DNA of 5,171 bases, from positions 1 through 5,171 of the forward strand of contig CADFQU010000091.1 in NCBI GenBank assembly GCA_902836505.1, read 5' to 3'. Shown here one piece after another: positions 1 through 5,171 of this stretch. The position numbers were made by a program, and so were the translations under genes. The notes beneath the pieces were generated by a model. That model was not told where the DNA came from. It worked only from the letters and a program-made list of their open reading frames with translations, and made no database searches. The DNA is from Streptococcaceae bacterium (GTDB lineage Bacteria; Bacillota; Bacilli; Lactobacillales; Streptococcaceae). The stretch's first letter is position 1. Each line of letters begins with the position of its first letter.

Positions 1-1
1 C

Positions 2-19
2 AAAGTAAAAGAGATCTAA
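2..19 (+). CDS. C-terminal end of an upstream gene, probably YhbY (partial)
   Basis: Only the last five codons (K-V-K-E-I) and a TAA stop at 17-19 are inside the window; the rest lies to the left. In streptococci, as far as I remember, the gene just before nadD is yhbY, which encodes a small CRM-domain RNA-binding protein linked to ribosome assembly, and its C-terminus is lysine-rich like this one. The identification rests on conserved gene order, not on a recognisable domain. The 21-base gap to nadD suggests that the two genes share one transcript. Of the other frames, one stops at once and the other stays open until 51, so the frame choice is not certain. Confidence 0.4.
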   Translation, partial: KVKEI

Positions 20-26
20 GAGACAC

Positions 27-31
27 AGGAG
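27..31 (+). promoter_or_regulatory. Ribosome binding site of nadD
   Basis: AGGAG lies nine bases before the ATG at 41. It decides the start of NadD. The GTG codons at residues 12 and 26 would give a protein closer in length to the family, but neither has a comparable purine block in front of it. Confidence 0.75.
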
Positions 32-40
32 AGCAGGTAT

Positions 41-673
41 ATGGCCATTGAACTATTAACCCCCTTTACCAAGGTGGAGTTAGAGCCAGAGATTAAAGAC
101 AAGAAACGCAAACAAGTGGGAATCCTCGGAGGGAATTTTAATCCTGTCCATAATGCCCATCTCGTAGTTGCAGACCAGGTCCGCCAACAATTGGGATTGG
201 ACAAGGTTCTTCTCATGCCAGAATATGAGCCTCCGCATGTGGATAAAAAAGAAACCATTGATGAACGTCATCGCCTGAAAATGCTAGAACTAGCCATCGA
301 AGGGATTGAAGGACTAGAAATCGAGACGATTGAGCTCGAGCGTAAAGGGATCTCTTATACCTTCGATACGATGAAGTTGCTCAATGAGCGAGACCCAGAT
401 ACAGACTATTACTTTATCATTGGAGCTGATATGGTGGACTACCTGCCAAAATGGTATCGGATTGACGAGTTAGTGGAGATAGTCCAGTTTGTCGGTGTTC
501 AACGCCCCCGTTACAAGGCGGGAACCTCTTACCCAGTGATTTGGGTCGATGTTCCTTTGATGGATATCTCTTCTAGCATGGTGCGAGAGTTTATCGCTCA
601 AGGTCGGACGCCCAACTTTATGTTGCCAAAACCAGTCTTGGACTACATCAAGAAAGAAGGTTTGTATCAATGA
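41..673 (+). CDS. nadD: Nicotinate-nucleotide adenylyltransferase NadD
   Basis: This cytoplasmic enzyme transfers AMP from ATP to nicotinate mononucleotide to make deamido-NAD, the step before NAD synthetase. It is 210 residues long. The nucleotidyltransferase signature [11 protein letters not shown] is at residues 30-40, with HNAH (37-40) as the version of the HxGH motif; IIGADM (126-131) and LPKWY (135-139) form part of the nucleotide pocket, and DISSSMVR (175-182) is the C-terminal ISSTxIR motif. The first 24 residues are a charged extension before the first strand of the Rossmann fold. B. subtilis NadD lacks it, but I remember it in streptococcal copies. The start is fixed by AGGAG nine bases upstream. 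The stop overlaps the yqeK start as ATGA, so the two are probably translationally coupled. Two motif positions differ from the textbook GGTFDPxHxGH (Asn for Asp, Ala for Gly), but the fold signature is clear. Confidence 0.96.
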   Translation: MAIELLTPFTKVELEPEIKDKKRKQVGILGGNFNPVHNAHLVVADQVRQQLGLDKVLLMPEYEPPHVDKKETIDERHRLKMLELAIEGIEGLEIETIELERKGISYTFDTMKLLNERDPDTDYYFIIGADMVDYLPKWYRIDELVEIVQFVGVQRPRYKAGTSYPVIWVDVPLMDISSSMVREFIAQGRTPNFMLPKPVLDYIKKEGLYQ

Positions 674-1266
674 CCTATGAAAACTATCTCGGATTTTCTC
701 GTGAGGTCTTACTTGAAAAAATGGGTCAAATCCTGCCAGAAAAACGCCTAACCCACTGTTTAGGAGTTGAGAAGGCCGCTCGTGACTTGGCCAAACGCTA
801 TGGTGCAGATGAAGAACAGGCTGGCCTAGCAGGGTTGTTGCATGACTATGCTAAGAAATTATCGGATCAGGAATTTTTAGACTTGATTGATCGCTATGAG
901 CTAGATCCAGCTTTAAAAAACTGGGGCAACAATGTCTGGCATGGGATGGTCGGGATTTATAAGATCCAAGAAGACCTCGGATTGACAGATCCAGCCATTC
1001 TTCGCAGTATTGAGATTCACACAGTGGGGAGTGGCCAGATGTCAACCTTAGACAAAATTGTCTATGTGGCAGATTATATTGAACACAATCGGGATTTCCC
1101 AGGGGTGGATCAAGCGCGGAAAATCGCTCAAGTCTCCTTGGATCGTGCCGTGGCCTATGAGACGGCTCGCACAGTCGAACACCTTGCTCACCAAGGATTG
1201 CCGATTTATCCCCAAACCCTTGAAACCTACAATGCCTTTGTGAAGTATTTGAAAGAGGAGCAGTGA
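670..1266 (+). CDS. yqeK: HD-domain hydrolase YqeK (symmetrical Ap4A hydrolase)
   Basis: A 198-residue HD-superfamily metal hydrolase. Members of the YqeK family in Gram-positive bacteria split diadenosine tetraphosphate symmetrically into two ADP, controlling this alarmone in the cytoplasm. Likely metal ligands are visible in order: H29 (RLTHCLGV), H58-D59 (LLHDYAKK), H91 (VWHGMVG), H117 (IEIHTVG) and D135 (VADYIE). Length and motif spacing are normal for the family. The start ATG at 670 overlaps the end of nadD by four bases and has AAGAAGG nine bases upstream, inside nadD. The nadD-yqeK pair is conserved across Firmicutes. Both enzymes handle adenine dinucleotides, but a direct functional link is inference. 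The stop TGA is immediately followed by the GTG start of the next gene. Confidence 0.93.
   Translation: MTYENYLGFSREVLLEKMGQILPEKRLTHCLGVEKAARDLAKRYGADEEQAGLAGLLHDYAKKLSDQEFLDLIDRYELDPALKNWGNNVWHGMVGIYKIQEDLGLTDPAILRSIEIHTVGSGQMSTLDKIVYVADYIEHNRDFPGVDQARKIAQVSLDRAVAYETARTVEHLAHQGLPIYPQTLETYNAFVKYLKEEQ
1254..1260 (+). promoter_or_regulatory. Ribosome binding site deciding the GTG start of the cysteine hydrolase
   Basis: AGAGGAG ends six bases before GTG at 1267 and lies within the last codons of yqeK. No ATG stands near the conserved N-terminus of the hydrolase, so this strong site supports GTG as the real start. Confidence 0.8.
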
Positions 1267-1767
1267 GTGAAAACAGCTTTAATCATTATTGATGTTCAAA
1301 ATATTCTCGTGGAAACAGGTTTTGAGACAGAAAAACTCTTAGAGAAGATTGCTTATTTACAAGAACAGGCTAGAAAACAGCAGATTGAAATCATCTACAT
1401 ACAGCATATTGAAACCCCAGAGGCTTTAACTTCAGAAGATTGGCAGTTATCGCCCCTGTTGAATAGACAGGAGAATGAAAAGGTGTTTCAGAAGCGATAC
1501 AATAGCATGTTTAAAGAGACAGGATTAAAAGAATACTTGGATCAACAAGGGATTGAACAACTGGTCCTGTGTGGCATGCAGACAGAATATTGTGTCGATA
1601 CATCCGTCAAAGTGGGGTTTGAATACGGCTATAAGCTGGTCATTCCAGAAGGAGCTGTCACAACCTTTGATGGAGAGGACATTCCAGCAGAAACGCTCAA
1701 TGAATTTTATGAAAATATTTGGGAAGAACGTTTTGCGGATGTCTTAGACTACAAAACAATTTTTTAA
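1267..1767 (+). CDS. Isochorismatase-family cysteine hydrolase, substrate unknown
   Basis: A 166-residue protein of the isochorismatase-like (cysteine hydrolase) superfamily. The expected catalytic triad can be read directly: D9 in LIIIDVQN, K76 in VFQKRYNS and the nucleophile C109 in CGMQTEYCVDTS. Family members hydrolyse amide or vinyl-ether bonds, for example in nicotinamide, N-carbamoyl compounds, ureidoacrylate or isochorismate. True nicotinamidases (PncA) carry a metal site of the form D-x-H-x5-H. Here only H47 (IYIQHIET) is present in that region, so a PncA assignment is not supported despite the nadD context. Translation starts with GTG directly after the yqeK stop, so coupling is likely. 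Three 60-base blocks I counted in this gene (1321-1440 and 1501-1560) have 61 G/C in 180 bases, clearly lower than sampled blocks of its neighbours (48-57 percent). No signal peptide is seen, so it is probably cytoplasmic. Confidence 0.9.
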   Translation: MKTALIIIDVQNILVETGFETEKLLEKIAYLQEQARKQQIEIIYIQHIETPEALTSEDWQLSPLLNRQENEKVFQKRYNSMFKETGLKEYLDQQGIEQLVLCGMQTEYCVDTSVKVGFEYGYKLVIPEGAVTTFDGEDIPAETLNEFYENIWEERFADVLDYKTIF

Positions 1768-1781
1768 AGAAAGAGGACTAA

Positions 1782-2135
1782 ATGAAAGAAAAAGAATTAC
1801 TTGAACTTGTTGTTAAAGCTGCCGATGAAAAACGTGCAGAAGATATTGTGGCTTTGGATGTTCAAAGCTTGACCAGTGTGACGGATTACTTTGTCATCGC
1901 AAGCTCTATGAACAGTCGCCAATTGGAGGCGATCGCAGAAAATATTCGCGAGAAAGTCGTTGAAGCTGGTGGCAATGCCAGCCACGTCGAAGGTGACTCA
2001 GCAGGAGGTTGGGTCCTTCTTGACTTAGGTGGTGTGGTGGTCCATGTCTTCTCAGAAGAAATGCGTGCTCACTATAACCTAGAAAAACTATGGCACGAAG
2101 CAAATGCTGTCGATCTTTCAGCAACCCTAGCATAA
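1782..2135 (+). CDS. rsfS: Ribosome silencing factor RsfS
   Basis: A 117-residue RsfS/Iojap/YbeB-family protein. RsfS binds ribosomal protein uL14 on the 50S subunit and blocks joining to 30S, lowering translation when nutrients are scarce. The family signatures are all here: DIVALDV (about 21-27), the DYFVIASS strand (35-42), the [16 protein letters not shown] stretch (68-83), VVHVF and, near the end, YNLEKLW. The length is typical for the single-domain form. AGAGGA (1772-1777) sits four bases before the ATG. The 14-base gap to the hydrolase gene places it in the same operon. The pairing of nadD, yqeK and rsfS is widely conserved in Firmicutes, which supports all three assignments. A terminator hairpin begins seven bases after the stop. 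Confidence 0.96.
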   Translation: MKEKELLELVVKAADEKRAEDIVALDVQSLTSVTDYFVIASSMNSRQLEAIAENIREKVVEAGGNASHVEGDSAGGWVLLDLGGVVVHVFSEEMRAHYNLEKLWHEANAVDLSATLA

Positions 2136-2141
2136 GCAGCT

Positions 2142-2168
2142 AAACTCAGTTGGTAGCAACTGAGTTTT
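2142..2168 (+). terminator. Intrinsic terminator after rsfS
   Basis: A perfect 11-base-pair inverted repeat, AAACTCAGTTG (2142-2152) and CAACTGAGTTT (2157-2167), closes a four-base GTAG loop. The T run is short (2165-2168, partly in the stem) and is followed by GTTGG, so termination in the + direction may be incomplete. The A-rich left arm could also serve as a U tract on the other strand. It probably marks the end of the main nadD-rsfS transcript, with some read-through to the methyltransferase and tmcAL. Confidence 0.75.
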
Positions 2169-2196
2169 GTTGGTTAAATTGAAATTCTACGGAAAG

Positions 2197-2202
2197 AAAG
2201 GA
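2197..2202 (+). promoter_or_regulatory. Orphan Shine-Dalgarno-like sequence
   Basis: AAAGGA, in a purine run that begins at 2191, looks like a good ribosome binding site. The only starts at a workable distance open reading frames of a few codons. The next real gene starts at 2333, about 130 bases on, with a folded segment in between. If the segment from about 2204 to 2326 were absent, this site would be seven bases before the methyltransferase ATG. That it is the gene's displaced ribosome binding site is inference. Confidence 0.4.
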
Positions 2203-2203
2203 T

Positions 2204-2318
2204 GGGGCCTCGTGTTAAGTTAGTTTGGTAACGGAACACGAGCTAAAAGCTATGAGAAAAAGCCGTATCTGACGATACGGCAGAAAGTTTCCTATTTCCT
2301 CTATGCTTTTAAGGCTCT
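2204..2318 (+). other. Predicted three-way-junction RNA element or small inserted repeat
   Basis: I paired this by eye. A basal helix joins GGGGCCT (2204-2210) with AGGCTCT (2312-2318), including two G-T pairs. Arm 1 (2211-2240) has CGTGTT paired with AACACG, an AA/GG internal loop, then GTTA paired with TAAC around a six-base loop. Arm 2 (2245-2310) starts with AAAAGC/GCTTTT, continues through a TAT/TAT internal loop and GAG/CTC, and ends in a perfect eight-pair stem GCCGTATC/GATACGGC with a TGAC loop (2262-2281). Only a few bases are unpaired at the junction. There is no long reading frame and no T run, so it is not a plain terminator. It could be a cis-regulatory leader of the methyltransferase gene, or a MITE-like repeat with imperfect terminal inverted repeats. 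I match it to no named riboswitch or to BOX or RUP elements. Confidence 0.45.
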
Positions 2319-2332
2319 TTGTATCTTGATTT

Positions 2333-3073
2333 ATGGCGACTTATGAAACCTTTGCGGCAGTTTATGATGCGGTTATGGATGACAGTCTGTATGATTTGTG
2401 GACGGATTTTTCCCTCCGCCATCTCCCAAAGACAAAAGATAAGAAAAAATTACTGGAATTGGCATGTGGGACAGGGATTCAGTCTGTCCGCTTTTCCCAA
2501 GCTGGCTTTGACGTGACAGGATTAGACTTGAGTGCTGATATGCTGAAAATCGCTGAGAAAAGAGCGGCTTCAGCCAAGCAAAAGATTGATTTTATCGAGG
2601 GCAATATGCTGGACTTGTCGCAAGCAGGTAGCTACGACTTTGTGACCTGCTATTCCGATTCCATCTGCTACATGCAAGACGAAGTAGAAGTGGGAGATGT
2701 CTTCAAAGAAGTCTATAATGCTCTGAATGAAGATGGTGTTTTTATCTTTGATGTCCATTCGACCTACCAGACTGATGAGGTTTTTCCAGGCTATTCTTAC
2801 CATGAAAATGCGGAAGATTTTGCCATGCTCTGGGATACCTACGAGGATGAAGAACCTCATTCGATTGTCCATGAGCTGACCTTCTTCGTCCAAGAAGAGG
2901 ATGGCTCCTTTAGTCGCCATGATGAAGTCCATGAGGAGCGCACCTATGAAGTCTTGACCTATGATATCTTATTGGAGCAGGCTGGCTTTAAATCTTTCAA
3001 ATTGTACGCAGACTTTGAAGATAAGGAGCCGACAAAGACCAGCAAACGATGGTTCTTCGTGGCACAGAAGTAG
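2333..3073 (+). CDS. Class I SAM-dependent methyltransferase, substrate unknown
   Basis: A 246-residue protein with a Rossmann-type methyltransferase domain in the N-terminal half. Motif I is LELACGTG (41-48), the acidic ribose-binding residue is D65 in VTGLDLSADM, and a later strand is DFVTCYSDSICYM (102-114). The C-terminal half (about 140-246) is rich in acidic and aromatic residues and resembles the streptococcal paralogues often labelled class I SAM-dependent DNA methyltransferase. No NPPY-type DNA methylation motif is visible, so that label is doubtful. An in-frame TGA at 2327-2329 rules out an earlier start, and the conserved YETFAAVYD begins at residue 4, so ATG 2333 is right. The 14 bases before it contain no Shine-Dalgarno sequence, which is unusual here. 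tmcAL follows after six bases, so a role near tRNA or the ribosome is possible but unproven. Confidence 0.88.
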   Translation: MATYETFAAVYDAVMDDSLYDLWTDFSLRHLPKTKDKKKLLELACGTGIQSVRFSQAGFDVTGLDLSADMLKIAEKRAASAKQKIDFIEGNMLDLSQAGSYDFVTCYSDSICYMQDEVEVGDVFKEVYNALNEDGVFIFDVHSTYQTDEVFPGYSYHENAEDFAMLWDTYEDEEPHSIVHELTFFVQEEDGSFSRHDEVHEERTYEVLTYDILLEQAGFKSFKLYADFEDKEPTKTSKRWFFVAQK

Positions 3074-3079
3074 GACAGT

Positions 3080-4174
3080 ATGACAGTTACAGGTATTATT
3101 GCAGAATTTAATCCCTTTCACAATGGGCACAAGTACCTGCTGAAACAGGTAGAGGGGCTGAAGATTGTGGCTATGTCCGGGAATTTTGTCCAACGTGGTG
3201 AGCCTGCCATTGTAGACAAGTGGACGCGAGCCCAGATGGCTTTGGAAAATGGAGCGGACCTGGTGGTCGAGCTCCCCTTTCTCGTGGCTGTTCAGTCAGC
3301 TGACCATTTTGCCAAGGGCGCGGTGGAGATCTTGTCCCGTCTGGGAATTGATCAATTGACCTTTGGGACAGAAGAAGTCTTGGATTACCAAGCGATTGCG
3401 ACAGTTTACTCTGAGAAAAAAAGAGAAATGGAAGCTTTCCTACGAAGTCTTCCAGAAGATTTATCCTATCCACAAAAGACCCAAAAAATGTGGGAAACCT
3501 TTGTTGGAGTGGAGTTTACAGGAGATACTCCCAACCATATCTTGGGATTGGCCTATGCCAAGGCTTGTGCTGGAAAGGAAATTGCACTTAAGCCTATCCG
3601 ACGACAGGGAGCGGGTTACCATTCGGAAGAAAAAGAAGTGGCCTATGCTTCTGCTACAAGTCTACGCCTACACAAGGAAGATCAGGGCTTTGTCGACAAA
3701 TTTATGCCCAATAGCCATCTCTTTCAGTCGGCTCCTCAGGTGTCTTGGGAGGATTATTATCAACTGCTCAATTATCAAATCCTAACCCATCCGGATCTGA
3801 CACAGATTTTTCAGGTCAATGAAGAACTGGCCAATCGGATAAAGGATGCCATTCGAGGCGCGTGTTCTGTGGAAGACTTGGTTAACCAGGTGGCTACCAA
3901 GCGCTATACCAAGGCACGTGTGCGTCGCATTTTGACATATATCTTAGTAGGTGCGAGAGAAGAAATCTTGCCGACCGCTATCCATGTCTTAGGCTTTACT
4001 GAAGAGGGCCAAGCCCACCTTAAGTCACTAAAAGGTCAAGTCGACTTAGTGACACGAATTGGTAAGGAACCTTGGGATGCTCTCAGCCAGCAGGCGGATC
4101 AAGTTTATCAACTAGGCCATCCCCAACTACCGGAACAAACCTGGGGCCGAGTGCCGGTGAGAGTGGAAGAATAA
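3080..4174 (+). CDS. tmcAL: tRNA(Met) cytidine acetate ligase TmcAL (YlbM family)
   Basis: A 364-residue member of the TmcAL/YlbM family. In B. subtilis the enzyme activates acetate with ATP and makes N4-acetylcytidine at wobble position 34 of elongator tRNA-Met, which aids accurate AUG decoding. The nucleotidyltransferase HxGH motif is in EFNPFHNGH (9-17, HNGH 14-17). [13 protein letters not shown] (32-44), KWTR (47-50) and [10 protein letters not shown] (57-66) follow, then RRQGAGYH (174-181) and ASATSLR (190-196), the equivalent of ISSxxIR. The C-terminal part (about 205-364) is mainly helical and is taken to bind tRNA. It is shorter than B. subtilis YlbM, which is about 415 residues, but agrees with what I remember of streptococcal copies. 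AGGA overlaps the methyltransferase stop four bases before the ATG, so the two genes are surely co-transcribed. No clear intrinsic terminator follows. Confidence 0.93.
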   Translation: MTVTGIIAEFNPFHNGHKYLLKQVEGLKIVAMSGNFVQRGEPAIVDKWTRAQMALENGADLVVELPFLVAVQSADHFAKGAVEILSRLGIDQLTFGTEEVLDYQAIATVYSEKKREMEAFLRSLPEDLSYPQKTQKMWETFVGVEFTGDTPNHILGLAYAKACAGKEIALKPIRRQGAGYHSEEKEVAYASATSLRLHKEDQGFVDKFMPNSHLFQSAPQVSWEDYYQLLNYQILTHPDLTQIFQVNEELANRIKDAIRGACSVEDLVNQVATKRYTKARVRRILTYILVGAREEILPTAIHVLGFTEEGQAHLKSLKGQVDLVTRIGKEPWDALSQQADQVYQLGHPQLPEQTWGRVPVRVEE

Positions 4175-4188
4175 ACAGTTTACTTGAG

Positions 4189-4261
4189 GGTGGGGATTTT
4201 TTGATAGCTTATATAGAATTATCAAGTTCTCTGCTGGAAGAAAATTCCAATAAAATCCACC
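4189..4261 (+). repeat. Intergenic inverted-repeat element with two inner hairpins
   Basis: GGTGG (4189-4193) and ATTTT (4196-4200) can pair with AAAAT (4252-4256) and CCACC (4257-4261), leaving a two-base GG bulge on the left arm. Two hairpins lie inside: TTGATA (4201-4206) with TATCAA (4220-4225), and TGGAA (4235-4239) with TTCCA (4245-4249). This again predicts a compact three-way junction, with no sequence likeness to the element at 2204-2318. No T run follows the right arm, so it does not look like an intrinsic terminator for tmcAL. It ends about 20 bases upstream of the yebC promoter and is probably not in that transcript. A small MITE-like repeat or a 3' processing structure of the tmcAL mRNA are both possible. 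Copy number cannot be judged from one window. Confidence 0.35.
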
Positions 4262-4280
4262 GTTAAAAATAGAAAATTCT

Positions 4281-4309
4281 AGTCTAAGTTAGGCGATTTG
4301 TGATATAAT
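4281..4309 (+). promoter_or_regulatory. Extended -10 promoter of yebC
   Basis: TGATATAAT (4301-4309) is a perfect TATAAT -10 box (4304-4309) preceded by the extended -10 dinucleotide TG one base upstream. At a 17-base spacing the -35 region would be AGTCTA (4281-4286), a poor match to TTGACA, as is common for extended -10 promoters in streptococci. The transcript should start near 4315-4317, giving an untranslated leader of about 40 bases. This is the only convincing promoter in the window. Confidence 0.82.
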
Positions 4310-4354
4310 GTTAAAGATTGAAAATAATATGAACCAAACACAAGGAGAATCCTC

Positions 4355-5071
4355 ATGGGACGTAAATGGGCCAATATTGTAGCCAAGAAAACTGCCAAAG
4401 ATGGTGCCAACTCAAAAGTATATGCCAAATTTGGTGTTGAGATCTATGTAGCCGCTAAAAAGGGTGAGCCAGATCCAGAATTGAATACTGCTTTGAAATT
4501 CGTTATCGACCGTGCGAAACAAGCGCAAGTGCCAAAACACGTGATTGATAAAGCGATCGATAAGGCAAAAGGGAACACGGACGAAACCTTTACAGAAGGA
4601 CGTTACGAAGGGTTCGGACCAAATGGTTCTATGTTGATCGTTGATACCTTGACGTCAAACGTTAACCGTACAGCTGCCAATGTCCGTGCGGCTTTTGGTA
4701 AAAATGGCGGGAACATGGGAGCTTCTGGTTCTGTATCTTACCTCTTTGACAACAAGGGTGTCATCGTCTTTGCTGGTGACGATGCGGATGCTATCTTTGA
4801 GCTTTTGCTCGAAGCAGATGTGGATGTAGACGATGTCGAAGCAGAAGAAGGAACCATCACTGTTTACACAGCTCCAACTGACCTTCACAAGGCTATCGTT
4901 GCTTTGCGTGAATCAGGTATTGAAGAATTCCAAGTGACTGAATTGGAGATGATTCCTCAGTCTGAAGTGGAATTGTCAGGTGAAGACTTGGAGACCTTTG
5001 AAAAACTCTACAGTGTTCTTGAAGACGACGAAGATGTTCAAAAAATCTACACCAACGTGGATGGATTCTAA
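4355..5071 (+). CDS. YebC/PmpR-family (YeeN-type) translation or transcription factor
   Basis: A 238-residue full-length YebC/PmpR/TACO1-family protein. Older work describes members as DNA-binding regulators. More recent work on bacterial YebC and mitochondrial TACO1 points to a ribosome-associated role that eases synthesis of difficult stretches such as polyproline. The N-terminal [18 protein letters not shown] (1-18), in place of MAGHSKWANIKHRK, marks the YeeN-like subgroup of Firmicutes. Signature segments are [17 protein letters not shown] (84-100), [19 protein letters not shown] (104-122) and SGSVSYLF (124-131). The acidic C-terminal domain includes PQSEVEL (201-207). AAGGAG (4342-4347) is seven bases before the ATG. 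It has its own promoter and terminator, so it is a single-gene unit. The stop TAA is followed directly by an in-frame TAG. The family call is secure; which molecular role applies here is not. Confidence 0.95.
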   Translation: MGRKWANIVAKKTAKDGANSKVYAKFGVEIYVAAKKGEPDPELNTALKFVIDRAKQAQVPKHVIDKAIDKAKGNTDETFTEGRYEGFGPNGSMLIVDTLTSNVNRTAANVRAAFGKNGGNMGASGSVSYLFDNKGVIVFAGDDADAIFELLLEADVDVDDVEAEEGTITVYTAPTDLHKAIVALRESGIEEFQVTELEMIPQSEVELSGEDLETFEKLYSVLEDDEDVQKIYTNVDGF

Positions 5072-5080
5072 TAGAAATAG

Positions 5081-5116
5081 ACCTTTGAAGATGATTTCTT
5101 CAAAGGTTTTTTTCTT
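5081..5116 (+). terminator. Strong intrinsic terminator after yebC
   Basis: ACCTTTGAAG (5081-5090) pairs perfectly with CTTCAAAGGT (5098-5107) around a seven-base loop, in which an A-T pair can shorten the loop to five. Seven T residues (5107-5113) and then CTT follow. It starts ten bases after the yebC stop and is a classic Rho-independent terminator. Confidence 0.93.
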
Positions 5117-5171
5117 GTGCTTCGGCTTTTTAGGAAAGGTGGGAGAGGTCATGAAAACAATGATATAGTCC

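Noticed and set aside
1267..1767. Annotation of the cysteine hydrolase as nicotinamidase PncA because it is near nadD.
   Set aside because: The metal-binding D-x-H-x5-H arrangement is missing. Only the superfamily can be supported.
2150..2185. TTGGTA ... TTAAAT as a promoter for the methyltransferase.
   Set aside because: About four of six matches in each box with an 18-base spacing is weak, and the -35 would overlap the terminator stem.
2209..2230. Possible CiaR-type repeat (TTTAAG-N5-TTTAAG) and a cia-dependent small RNA in the gap.
   Set aside because: Only one half (GTTAAG) matches. The second position reads TTTGGT, and no terminator with a T run follows.
2202..2231. Nine-codon frame M-G-P-R-V-K-L-V-W with a TAA stop in the gap before the methyltransferase, as a possible leader peptide.
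   Set aside because: The Shine-Dalgarno-like AAAGGA overlaps or abuts its ATG, which is too close for initiation, and the frame is shorter than chance frames of this size. It lies in the paired arms of the folded element, which explains the sequence better.
2570..2932. 120-codon open frame on the minus strand inside the methyltransferase gene.
   Set aside because: It is a shadow of a clearly conserved gene, with no ribosome binding site or recognisable motif, and its composition follows the + strand codons.
3363..3785. 140-codon open frame on the + strand in another frame of tmcAL.
   Set aside because: It lies wholly inside tmcAL, whose own frame carries all the conserved motifs. The shadow protein is very rich in Lys and Arg with no domain-like pattern.
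4072..4266. 64-codon + strand frame running from the end of tmcAL into the gap.
   Set aside because: No ribosome binding site, and most of it overlaps the tmcAL C-terminus. The remainder falls in the inverted-repeat element.
1..5171. Search for a CRISPR array, toxin-antitoxin pair, phage or defence genes, tRNA or rRNA.
   Set aside because: Genes cover nearly the whole window with recognisable housekeeping functions, and the two gaps contain no spaced direct repeats, cloverleaf or small coding pair.

Overview
The window looks like chromosomal core DNA of a Streptococcus, most likely an oral species of the mitis/sanguinis type. This rests on the encoded proteins, which match my memory of streptococcal NadD, YqeK, RsfS, TmcAL and YebC almost word for word, on moderate GC content, AGGAG-type ribosome binding sites and extended -10 promoter structure. 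No database search was possible, so the species call is tentative.

Layout, all on the + strand: the last codons of an upstream gene (probably the RNA-binding protein YhbY) end at 19. A tightly packed run follows: nadD (41-673), yqeK (670-1266, ATGA overlap), a cysteine hydrolase of the isochorismatase family (1267-1767, GTG start touching the previous stop) and rsfS (1782-2135). A hairpin terminator (2142-2168) closes this group. Next comes a 197-base gap with extensive predicted RNA structure (2204-2318), then a class I SAM-dependent methyltransferase (2333-3073) and tmcAL (3080-4174), only six bases apart. A second gap (4175-4354) holds another possible folded element and the one convincing promoter of the window, which drives the YebC-family gene (4355-5071). 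That gene ends with a strong intrinsic terminator (5081-5116).

The genes have a housekeeping theme. NadD makes deamido-NAD, YqeK-type HD proteins hydrolyse diadenosine tetraphosphate, RsfS silences idle 50S subunits, TmcAL modifies the elongator tRNA-Met anticodon, and YebC-family proteins act in translation or transcription. The cysteine hydrolase and the methyltransferase have no assigned substrate. The cluster therefore joins cofactor and alarmone metabolism to ribosome and tRNA function.

I see no CRISPR array, phage, transposase, defence system, rRNA or tRNA. The most unusual part is non-coding: the folded segment before the methyltransferase gene. It appears to separate a good Shine-Dalgarno sequence from a start codon that has none, which fits either a structured leader or a small inserted repeat.
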